A stretch of DNA of 18,957 nucleotides, from the NCBI GenBank assembly GCA_036381125.1, contig DASVDK010000001.1, positions 1 to 18,957 of the forward strand, in the 5' to 3' direction. Positions 1-8,989 of this stretch are shown here, piece by piece; the stretch's first letter is position 1; each line of letters opens with the position of its first letter. A model generated the notes under the pieces. That model searched no databases. It was not told the DNA's origin and saw nothing but the letters and a program-made list of their open reading frames with translations. The translations under genes were made by a program, and so were the position numbers. The stretch comes from DASVDK01 sp036381125 [NCBI: Thermodesulfobacteriota bacterium]. Lineage in GTDB: Bacteria > DASVDK01.

Positions 1-1
1 T

Positions 2-301
2 GACGCCTTCTGCCCGACCGTGACGCCGCCTTCGCCCCGCTTCCGCATCCTGCCGAGCTTCGATGACCCGATCGTCGAGCGCTACCGGCGCTTCCTCGAG
101 GCCAACGGGATCGGGATCGCCGGCATCGAGTTCATCGCCGACGCCGCCGGGGAGATCTACACGTACGACGTGAACACCAACACGAACTACAACGCCGCGG
201 CCGAAGCCGAGGCAGGCCGCGCCGGCACCCCCGGCGCCGGGATGCGGGCCATCGCCCGCTACCTCGGCGCCGAACTGACCTCCCGCTACGCCTGCGTCTG
301 A
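2..301 (+). CDS. ATP-grasp (RimK-like) ligase, 3' end only
   Basis: The reading frame is open from the window edge, so this is the C-terminal part (about 99 residues) of a longer protein; a GTG at position 20 lies inside the frame and need not be the start. The segment contains IAGIEFI, then TYDVNTNTNYN, which resembles the last strand of an ATP-grasp fold where acidic and Asn residues bind Mg-ATP. This pattern is typical of RimK/glutathione-synthase-like alpha-L-glutamate ligases, which join an amino acid to a carboxylate with ATP. The substrate cannot be told from this piece. The stop is TGA at 299-301, directly followed by the inverted-repeat element at 308-452. Family assignment is fairly good; the exact role is unknown. 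Confidence 0.75.
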   Translation, partial: DAFCPTVTPPSPRFRILPSFDDPIVERYRRFLEANGIGIAGIEFIADAAGEIYTYDVNTNTNYNAAAEAEAGRAGTPGAGMRAIARYLGAELTSRYACV

Positions 302-307
302 CGAGGC

Positions 308-452
308 GGGGTCAGGTCTTGACGTTTTCCTGCCCGATCGCGTTCGGCCCTTGAGGTTTTCCGGACACTTACCGGAGTGGTCGCGGCCGAACCCCAATGT
401 TTTTCGGTACTTTCGCGGGCCGGAGGCGTGGAAAATGGAAAGACCTGACCCC
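308..452. repeat. 145-bp nested inverted-repeat element (REP/MITE-like)
   Basis: The ends are an inverted repeat: GGGGTCAGGTCTT at 308-320 and its exact complement AAGACCTGACCCC at 440-452. Extended to 308-330 and 430-452, the arms match at about 20 of 23 positions. Inside lie further arms, GTTCGGCC at 342-349 with GGCCGAAC at 385-392, and TCCGG at 360-364 with CCGGA at 372-376. The element therefore folds as concentric hairpins. It fills the gap between two convergent genes (stops at 301 and 461) and has no believable ORF. The end motif recurs in tandem at 15689-15788. This could be a REP pair mobilised by a RAYT-type transposase elsewhere, or a small non-autonomous transposon; no transposase is in the window. 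Confidence 0.7.
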
Positions 453-460
453 CTGGACGT

Positions 461-997
461 TCACGAGAGGAGGTCGCGGAGGGCGAGGCCGACCTCGCCG
501 TGCGCGTGGCGCGGGAAGTGGACCTGGCGCATGTACGTGAGCGCGCCGGCATGCCGGGGGAAGTCGGCCGCCAGGGCGCCGAAGAGCACGGCCCCCGGCC
601 GGTAGCGGGCCCGGTCGTGCTCGAAGACGCTCCGGTAAGCCCGCCGCCCCTGCTCGTGGAAGTAGTCGAGCCCTCCCCGGCGGGCCACGTACTCGGGGAA
701 GAGGCCGGACATGAAGAGGGCGTAGTCGCCGATGTGGCGGCGGATCTCCCGCTCGCGCTCGGGGTGCGAGGCGACCCCGGGCTCGAGGCGGCCGATCTCG
801 AGGAGCATCTCAACGATCGTGTCGATCCGGCGACCGCCGGGGTCGCGCAGCCGGTAGAGCCCGTCGGTCCGCGCGAACCGGACGAGGAGGTCGGCCACGT
901 ACCCGGCGAGCGTCTCGTCGCGGATGCCCAGCTCCCCGTACGCCTCGCGCGTCACCCCGTGGAAGAACCGCGTCAACGCGTCCGCGTTCCGCCGCAC
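461..997 (-). CDS. Hypothetical helical protein, coupled to Cas4-like nuclease
   Basis: I do not recognise a named family. The chosen start is GTG at 997-995, preceded by a strong GGAGGTGA ribosome site and lying inside the end of the upstream nuclease gene, so the two overlap by 25 bp and are probably translationally coupled. The frame is open further upstream but there it only shadows the nuclease gene. The 178-residue product looks mostly alpha-helical, without signal peptide or membrane segment. Residues include RIDTIVEMLLEIGRLEPG, then IRRHIGDYALFMSGLFPEYV and a C-terminal ALTYMRQVHF. It is rich in Arg, Glu, Tyr and Phe. There is no cysteine cluster and no catalytic motif I can name. The stop at 461-463 lies just beyond the repeat element. 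Confidence 0.75.
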   Translation of the reverse strand: MRRNADALTRFFHGVTREAYGELGIRDETLAGYVADLLVRFARTDGLYRLRDPGGRRIDTIVEMLLEIGRLEPGVASHPEREREIRRHIGDYALFMSGLFPEYVARRGGLDYFHEQGRRAYRSVFEHDRARYRPGAVLFGALAADFPRHAGALTYMRQVHFPRHAHGEVGLALRDLLS

Positions 998-1746
998 AGC
1001 TTCACCTCCATGAACACGCACCGGCGGCACTTGCTCGGGTTGTCGGCAAGCCGCGCGGGCCGCCGTCCCTTCCAGAACGCCACCGCCCAGCCGAGCCGCC
1101 TCGCCGCCTCCGCCGCGTCGTAGGGGAAGAGGGAGAGCGTGCCGCCCGCCACCGCCTCGGGCGCCGCCGTCACGTCCGGCCCACCCGGCCTCCGGCGCGC
1201 CGCCAGGTGGGACGCGTGGGCGGCGCACACCGCGTAGTCCGCCTCCGCGAGCGCCGCGGGCCTCGCCCCCGGCGGGAGCATCAGCACGCCGCAGACGAGC
1301 CGCGACACGTCGTACCCACCCTGGCCGAGCAGGAAGCCGTAGGCGAGGAGCTGGAGCCGGTGCGACGGGAACGGCCGCCGCCACGCGGAGAACTTGAACT
1401 CGAGCACGAGGTCGGCGGCCCGCCCCCTCAGGAAGACCGCGTCGGGCCGCCCGACGATTGGCACGCCGTCGACGTCGCCGCGGAACCGGTACTCGTGCAG
1501 GCGCACCGCCTCGCCCGCCCCGACGAGGGCGTCGAGGTCGGCCGGCGCGATCGGCTCGGCCGCGGCCGCGAGCGCCGCGTGCCCGGCCGTTCCGGCCTCG
1601 ATCTCGGCCGTGGGCCGCTCGACCTCCGGGAAGTCGAGCGCCAGGTCGACCTTGCGCTCGCAGTAGAGCTGCTCGGCGATGAGGTGGATCGGCACGGCGG
1701 TGAGTCCGTGCCGGAGGCGTGCGGGCGTGCGGGTCGGGTGCGTCAT
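973..1746 (-). CDS. Cas4-like PD-(D/E)XK nuclease with Fe-S cysteines
   Basis: This 257-residue protein has the hallmarks of the Cas4/RecB-type exonuclease family (COG1468). Near the N-terminus is QLYCERK, the first iron-sulfur cysteine. Then come GRPDAVFL (the Asp motif), LVLEFKFS (the E-x-K motif) and HRLQLLAYGFLL (the Q-x3-Y helix). The C-terminus carries KCRRC and KLCGG, supplying three more cysteines. All catalytic and cluster residues seem present, so it is likely an active DNA exonuclease. Start ATG is at 1746-1744 with a weak ribosome site. No cas1, cas2 or CRISPR array is in the window, so a role in CRISPR adaptation is not supported; solo Cas4-like nucleases in DNA repair are the safer reading. 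It is divergent from the methyltransferase gene and overlaps the downstream hypothetical gene by 25 bp. Confidence 0.85.
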   Translation of the reverse strand: MTHPTRTPARLRHGLTAVPIHLIAEQLYCERKVDLALDFPEVERPTAEIEAGTAGHAALAAAAEPIAPADLDALVGAGEAVRLHEYRFRGDVDGVPIVGRPDAVFLRGRAADLVLEFKFSAWRRPFPSHRLQLLAYGFLLGQGGYDVSRLVCGVLMLPPGARPAALAEADYAVCAAHASHLAARRRPGGPDVTAAPEAVAGGTLSLFPYDAAEAARRLGWAVAFWKGRRPARLADNPSKCRRCVFMEVKLCGGTRTR

Positions 1747-1762
1747 GCGGTGCGCACACCAT

Positions 1763-1792
1763 CGTAGCGCGGCCGGCCGTAGCGCGACCGGC
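1763..1792. repeat. 15-bp tandem duplication in divergent promoter region
   Basis: CGTAGCGCGGCCGGC at 1763-1777 is followed directly by CGTAGCGCGACCGGC at 1778-1792, matching at 14 of 15 positions. It lies in the 81-bp gap between the divergent starts at 1746 and 1828. It could be an operator or a recent slippage duplication; the sequence alone does not decide. Confidence 0.6.
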
Positions 1793-1827
1793 GTCGCGGC
1801 GGCGGCGAGAGCCGTTACCATACGGGC

Positions 1828-2406
1828 ATGCGAAGGCTCGCTCTCGGCTTGCTCGCCGTGCTGCTCGCCGCCTGCATCCAGCTTCCGGTGCCGGTCCAGC
1901 CGCCCCGCTCGAAGGAGGCGCCCGAGCCGAAGCAGGACGCGCCCTACGTCGGGACGCCGCCCGCGGTCGTGGCGGCCATGCTCGACCTGGCCGAGGTCAC
2001 CGTGCGGGACGTGGTCTACGACCTCGGATCCGGCGACGGCCGCATCGTCATCGCGGCGGCGCGCGAGCGGGGGGCCCGCGGCGTCGGCGTGGAGATCGAC
2101 CCGGCCCTGGTCGCGACGAGCCGCCGCAACGCCGAGCGCGCGGGGGTGGCCGACCGCGTCCGCTTCGTCGAGCAGGACCTCTTCGACACCGACCTCGGCG
2201 AGGCGACGGTCGTGACCCTCTACCTCTCCCGCACGCTGAACACCCGCCTGATGCCCACCCTCCTGCGCGACCTCCGGGCCGGCGCCCGGATCGTGTCGCA
2301 CGACTTCGACATGCCGGGCTGGGCGCCGCGAGCGGTCCGCACCGTTCGCGGTCCGTACCGCGACCACCGCGTCTACCTCTGGATCGTCCCGCCGAAGTCC
2401 CGGTAG
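1828..2406 (+). CDS. SAM-dependent methyltransferase with lipoprotein signal
   Basis: This 192-residue protein starts with MRRLALGLLAVLLAAC, a short positively charged and hydrophobic leader ending in a lipobox (L13-A-A-C16), then a Pro-rich linker to about residue 40. A class I methyltransferase domain follows: DLGSGDG at 65-71 (SAM-binding motif I), GVEID at 87-91 (acidic residue for the ribose), and VVTLYLS at about 128-134. The order and the phrase GTPPAVVAAML before motif I resemble the FAM173/ATPSC-KMT type of small lysine methyltransferases (family memory, not a search). The lipobox is odd, because SAM is cytoplasmic; a downstream start that removes the leader, or inner-membrane anchoring facing the cytoplasm, should be considered. 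Its last 34 bp overlap the end of the convergent EEP gene. Confidence 0.82.
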   Translation: MRRLALGLLAVLLAACIQLPVPVQPPRSKEAPEPKQDAPYVGTPPAVVAAMLDLAEVTVRDVVYDLGSGDGRIVIAAARERGARGVGVEIDPALVATSRRNAERAGVADRVRFVEQDLFDTDLGEATVVTLYLSRTLNTRLMPTLLRDLRAGARIVSHDFDMPGWAPRAVRTVRGPYRDHRVYLWIVPPKSR

Positions 2407-3098
2407 CGGACGCGCGCGACCAGCGGGAGGTGGTCCGAGGCCGCGCGCGCGAGCGGCGTGGCGTGGACCCACGCCGCGACGATCGCCCGGCGAGGGCTCG
2501 CCCAGATGCGGTCGAGCGCGAGCAGCGGCAGGACCGACGGGAAGGTGCGCCCGCGCGCCGAGGGGCCGAGGCGCGCCTCGAGGAGCCTGAGCGACCGGCT
2601 GAAGGGGTGCCACTCGTTCACGTCGCCGAGGAGCACGACCGGGTCGTCCGACTCGCCGATGCTCGCGAGGAGCCGCGACACCTGGTCGCGCCGCTCGGGA
2701 ATGCCCAGGCCGAGGTGCGTGACCACGACGCGCAGCAAGGCGCCGTCGAGGTCGAGGTCGGCGTCGATCGCCCCGCGCGGCTCGCGGCGCCCGACGGTGA
2801 GGTCGAGGTGGCGCAGGGCGCGGACGGGGTACCGGCTGAGGAGCCCGTTGCCGTAGTCGCCGTCGGGATCGACGATGGTCGGCCCGGCGAAGGAGGCCAG
2901 CCCGCTGCCGCCGGCCAGCATCTCGAGCTCGAGGGTGGGCCGGCCCCGGCGGACGCGGCGGTCCACCTCCTGCAACCCGACGACGTCGGCGCCGATCTCG
3001 CGAATGACCTCGGCGATCCGATCCGGCCTGAAGCGGCCGTCGACGCCGACGCAGCCGTGCACGTTGTAGGTGGCGGCGACGAGCTCGCCGTCAGCCAC
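2373..3098 (-). CDS. Endonuclease/exonuclease/phosphatase (EEP) family hydrolase
   Basis: This 241-residue protein carries the ordered EEP motifs: YNVHG at 11-15, QEVD at 43-46, NGLLSR at 84-89, THLG at 127-130, GDVN at 158-161, LDRIW at 195-199 and SDHLPL at 221-226. The metal-binding Asn, Glu and Asp and the catalytic His residues are all visible, so it should be an active Mg-dependent phosphodiesterase. The family covers DNA nucleases, inositol phosphatases and sphingomyelinases, so the substrate is open. The start is GTG at 3098-3096, overlapping the end of the PLD/VTT gene by 8 bp, so the two are co-translated. A phospholipid or its headgroup product would fit the neighbour (inference). 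No signal peptide is seen. Confidence 0.88.
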   Translation of the reverse strand: MADGELVAATYNVHGCVGVDGRFRPDRIAEVIREIGADVVGLQEVDRRVRRGRPTLELEMLAGGSGLASFAGPTIVDPDGDYGNGLLSRYPVRALRHLDLTVGRREPRGAIDADLDLDGALLRVVVTHLGLGIPERRDQVSRLLASIGESDDPVVLLGDVNEWHPFSRSLRLLEARLGPSARGRTFPSVLPLLALDRIWASPRRAIVAAWVHATPLARAASDHLPLVARVRYRDFGGTIQR

Positions 3099-5268
3099 GG
3101 GTCGCGGGTGCGGTGCGCGCCCGCCTGGCGCGTCGGTCGTGGAGGCGCCGCCAGAACAGCCCCGCGACGACCACGAGAAGGGCCGCGCCGAACGAGACGA
3201 AGCTCGCCGTCCCCGGCTCCCGGAACGCGGCGCCGAGGCGGTCGCCGAGGATCGTGAGGACGAAGGTCCCCGGCGCCATGCCGATGAGCGTGCCGAAGAA
3301 GAAGTCGCGGAAGCGGACGCGGAGCGCGCCGGCCAGGAGGTCGATGATCGGCGAGGGGGCGACGGGCAGGAGCCTGACCGCGGCGACCGCCGTGATGCCG
3401 TGCTCCGCCAGCTTGCGGCTCGCCACGCTCACCCGCCGCCCGGCGAGCCGCCGCAGCGGCTCGTCTCCCACCACGCGGCCGATGCCGTAGAAGACCGACG
3501 CGCTCGTCAGGGCGGCCACGAGGGCGTAGACGAAGCCGCTCACGGGACCGAAGACCAGTCCGGTCGCCGGGATGAGCACCAGCACCGGGACGAGCACCGC
3601 GCTGGCCGCGACGAAGACGCCGATCACCGCGAGGAGCGCGAGCGGCGTCCCCTCGAGCCCTCGGGCCGCCTCGATCCAGCCGGACAGGTCGATCCGCTCG
3701 CCGCCCGGCAACGTCCGCGCGGCGAGGACCAGCAGCACGCCGACCGCGGCGGCCGCCGCCAGCAGCGACGGCCAGCGGCTCCAGGGCCGGCGGCCGCCGG
3801 TCCCCACGAGCCGCTCGGTGACGAGGTCGGCGCCGACGGGACGCTCGAGGTCGAGCAGCTCGCTGTCCGGGGCGACCTGGTCGGTCAGCACGTCGTGCCC
3901 GACCGGCATCGGCTCGAGCGTCCGGGGCCCGCCGCGGAGCGACTCGACGGCGAGCACCAGGGACCCCGTCGACGCGATCGCCTCGGCAACCGCGTCGCGC
4001 GAGACGCCGAGGTGCTCGGCGAGGAGACGGTCGCGCAGCCCCCCGATGACCGCGGCCACACGCGGGTCGCCGCAGGCCTCGAGCGCGAGGTCGCACTCGG
4101 TGTCGAGCCGCATCGACCGGTTGCTCGCGTTGGCCGACCCGACGCGCAGGATCTCGTCGTCCGCGACGAGGACCTTCGAGTGCACGTTCAGGCACGCGCC
4201 GTCCGCGAGGCCGTCCACGGCCGGGTAGTAGACGCGCAGGCGCCCGCGACCGTCGGCCCTCCTGAGTCGATCGAGGACGCGCTCCCGGGCGACGCCCATG
4301 GTCGCCTCCTCGAGCCACCCCGAGCAGCGCTGCGGGATCACGATGACCACCTCGGGCCCCTCGCGCTCCCCGAGCCGCTCGGCGAGCGCCGCCGCGATCC
4401 GGCCCGACGAGAGGTACTGGTTCTCGATGTAGATCCAGCGCCGGGCCGCGCGGATCGACTCGAGGTACAGCGCTTCCACCTCCAGGACCGCCGGCCGTCC
4501 CTGCCACTCGGGATCGGTCCGGGCGATCCCGACCACCGCGTCCGCGAGGTCGTGCGCAAGGCCGGGGGGCCAGGGATCGCTCCCGACGGCCGGAGGCTCG
4601 AGCGTCCTGCCCGTCGCCCGCCGCCACCGCTCCCGCGCCAGCTCGCCCAGCGCGGCGGCCGCCTCGCCCTCGACGATCACCTGGACGTCGTGGAACGGCC
4701 CGTAGAGCGCGCCGCCCGGGCGCGTGCGCCGCGGGTCGTCGGGACGGTGCTCGGGCGTGTCCCAGCGGACCGTCGTCAGGTCCAGGCCGCCGAGGAAAGC
4801 GACCCGGTCGTCCACGACGACGACCTTCTGGTGGTGCGAGCCGCCGGGCGGGTGCTGGTCGTCGAGCCGGAAGTGGAGCCGCCGGTGCGTACGCCAGTCG
4901 AGCTTGTAGACCGGGAACAGCTCGCGCTCGAAGGCGTAGATCATGGCGAAGTCCCAGTTGAGGACGTACACCTCGGGTCCGCCGGGCTGCGACACGACGG
5001 CGTTCAGGAACGCGCCCAGCTCGTCCGGCCAGGGCCCCCCGGCGGGCGCGTCGGGCGTGAGGCGGATCCGGCTGTTGATGTCCCAGGAGAGGATGAGGAC
5101 CGAGCGGCAGGCCCGCGCGACCGCCGACTTGAAGGCCGAGAAGTACGCCTGGCCGTCCACGAGGAAGGCGAGCCGGCTGGCGCGCACGCGGCGCCAGCAG
5201 GTCCGTCCCTCGACCAGCAGCGGTTCGGTCCGTTCGGCCGCCCTGCGCTCGATCCTGGTGCGCGCCAT
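3091..5268 (-). CDS. Phospholipase D domain fused to VTT/DedA membrane domain
   Basis: The 725-residue protein joins two modules. Residues 1 to about 490 form a phospholipase D-like enzyme with two HKD motifs: H146-x-K148-x4-D153, and H363-x-K365-x4-D370, followed by GSANASNRSM. From about residue 515 come several membrane segments with a VTT (SNARE-associated/TVP38/DedA) domain, including VFGPVSGFVYAL and LLPVAPSPIIDLLAG. The PLD part would cleave or transfer phosphatidyl groups (hydrolase or cardiolipin-synthase-like), and the VTT part may act as a lipid scramblase or transporter. Start ATG at 5268-5266 has a GGGAGGG site 7-8 nt upstream; the frame runs further upstream only as a shadow of the peptidase gene. 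It overlaps the EEP gene by 8 bp. Confidence 0.92.
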   Translation of the reverse strand: MARTRIERRAAERTEPLLVEGRTCWRRVRASRLAFLVDGQAYFSAFKSAVARACRSVLILSWDINSRIRLTPDAPAGGPWPDELGAFLNAVVSQPGGPEVYVLNWDFAMIYAFERELFPVYKLDWRTHRRLHFRLDDQHPPGGSHHQKVVVVDDRVAFLGGLDLTTVRWDTPEHRPDDPRRTRPGGALYGPFHDVQVIVEGEAAAALGELARERWRRATGRTLEPPAVGSDPWPPGLAHDLADAVVGIARTDPEWQGRPAVLEVEALYLESIRAARRWIYIENQYLSSGRIAAALAERLGEREGPEVVIVIPQRCSGWLEEATMGVARERVLDRLRRADGRGRLRVYYPAVDGLADGACLNVHSKVLVADDEILRVGSANASNRSMRLDTECDLALEACGDPRVAAVIGGLRDRLLAEHLGVSRDAVAEAIASTGSLVLAVESLRGGPRTLEPMPVGHDVLTDQVAPDSELLDLERPVGADLVTERLVGTGGRRPWSRWPSLLAAAAAVGVLLVLAARTLPGGERIDLSGWIEAARGLEGTPLALLAVIGVFVAASAVLVPVLVLIPATGLVFGPVSGFVYALVAALTSASVFYGIGRVVGDEPLRRLAGRRVSVASRKLAEHGITAVAAVRLLPVAPSPIIDLLAGALRVRFRDFFFGTLIGMAPGTFVLTILGDRLGAAFREPGTASFVSFGAALLVVVAGLFWRRLHDRRARRARTAPATRG

Positions 5269-5336
5269 CCGCTGCCCTCCCGTGCGCCTCGCGGGCCGGC
5301 TCGGCTGCAAACGGAAGGCCACCGCCGGCAGACGGG

Positions 5337-6005
5337 CTACCCGGCCGGCTCGGGTCGGCCGCGCCGCCCGGGGCCGGGCCGCAACCGCCCCGCTTCGGGC
5401 AGCGTGCCCACGAGCACCTCGACGGCGCGGCGCATGAGGCCGAGGTCCATGCTGGGGGCGTCGGCGCCCGAGGCGGCGACCATCGCGGGCAGGAGCGGCA
5501 CGTGGACGAAGCCGACGCGGGTCGGGAGCCGCCGGGTCGCGACCGCGTGGAGCGTCGTGTAGAAGACCTGGTTGCAGAGATACGTGCCGGCCGTCCTCGA
5601 CAGGTAGGCGGGAATGCCGGCCGCCGCGAGCGCCGCGTGCATGGCGGCGTAGGGGAGCGTGCCGAGGTACGCGGCGGGCCCGTCCGGTACGCACGGTTCG
5701 CCGGCCGGCCGGTGACCTGCGTTGTCCGGAATCGGGTAGTCGAGCAGATTCACCGCCACCTGCTCGAGGGCGATCCGTGCCCGCCCCTCGGCGAGCCCGA
5801 GGTGCAGCACGGCCGCGGGGCGCAGCTCGTCGAGGAGGGCCAGCGCGTGGGCCGGCCCGTCGACCCGATGGACCGGCAGCACCGCCGCCCGGACCTGCCA
5901 GGCACCCAGCACGCGGCCCTCGAGGTCGCGCGCGAGCGTCTCGGTCGGGTTCACGGCATGGGCGCCGAAGCGCTCGAATCCGGTGAGGAGCAGCGTCGCG
6001 GGCAC
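5337..6005 (-). CDS. pcp: Pyroglutamyl peptidase I (peptidase C15)
   Basis: This protein removes N-terminal pyroglutamate from peptides. With the GTG start at 6005-6003 it has 222 residues, and the catalytic triad falls at E81 (in ALEQVAVN), C144 (in SRTAGTYLCNQVFY) and H168 (in GFVHVP), matching the spacing expected for the family. The N-terminal LLLTGFERFG and the NPTE motif are also typical. GTG at 6005 is chosen because an AGAGGGGG ribosome site lies just upstream; an in-frame TTG at 6035 would add ten residues. The C-terminal tail is short and Arg/Pro/Gly-rich. It lies 68 bp upstream of the PLD/VTT gene in the same direction, so they may share a transcript, and it is divergent from acnA. 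Confidence 0.9.
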   Translation of the reverse strand: MPATLLLTGFERFGAHAVNPTETLARDLEGRVLGAWQVRAAVLPVHRVDGPAHALALLDELRPAAVLHLGLAEGRARIALEQVAVNLLDYPIPDNAGHRPAGEPCVPDGPAAYLGTLPYAAMHAALAAAGIPAYLSRTAGTYLCNQVFYTTLHAVATRRLPTRVGFVHVPLLPAMVAASGADAPSMDLGLMRRAVEVLVGTLPEAGRLRPGPGRRGRPEPAG

Positions 6006-6035
6006 GGGCGGACCCCCTCTGGGTTCTCTCTCCAA

Positions 6036-6083
6036 TAGACGAATCGTGGCGCGGTGTTAGAATAACTGTCGACCGTATACAGT
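6036..6083 (+). promoter_or_regulatory. acnA promoter with candidate operator
   Basis: An extended -10 box, TGTTAGAAT, has its hexamer TAGAAT at 6058-6063. A weak -35 match, TAGACG at 6036-6041, lies 16 bp upstream. Transcription would start near 6070, giving a leader of about 32 nt. Across the expected start lies an imperfect palindrome with arms ACTGT (6065-6069) and ACAGT (6079-6083), a plausible repressor site. These are motif matches by eye only. Confidence 0.45.
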
Positions 6084-6101
6084 TTGCCAGGAGGCACCAG
6101 G

Positions 6102-8837
<2,736 letters not shown>

Positions 8838-8853
8838 CAGGGCCGCGCCCCCC

Positions 8854-8896
8854 GGGGGCAGGTCCCGACCAGAGTCAGCGGTCAGGACCTGCCCCC
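8854..8896. repeat. Long hairpin downstream of acnA (possible terminator or REP relative)
   Basis: GGGGGCAGGTCC at 8854-8865 pairs perfectly with GGACCTGCCCCC at 8885-8896. After one mismatch the stem continues with GACC (8867-8870) and GGTC (8880-8883), leaving a 9-nt loop. It starts 17 bp after the acnA stop. No T-run follows, so it is not a textbook terminator, but it could stop transcription or protect the 3' end. The sequence resembles the GGGGTCAGGTCTT repeat found elsewhere in the window. Confidence 0.6.
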
Positions 8897-8989
8897 AGGA
8901 GAGGCGATCCGTCGCCTCGGCGGCATCTGGTCGCGCCCTCCAGCAGCACTCCGGCATGCCGAGCCGGCAGGTGTGCCCGCCGCCCCCGT

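Noticed and set aside
973-1746. The Cas4-like gene as part of a CRISPR-Cas locus
   Set aside because: No other cas gene or array lies within the window; the family also has many stand-alone members.
461-1762. A single 433-residue minus-strand protein covering both nuclease and partner
   Set aside because: The part upstream of 997 is Arg/Gly/Pro-rich shadow of the nuclease gene; a strong ribosome site and GTG at 997 mark the true start.
3070-5562. An 830-codon open frame on the plus strand
   Set aside because: It is antisense to the PLD/VTT fusion and has shadow-like composition without any domain.
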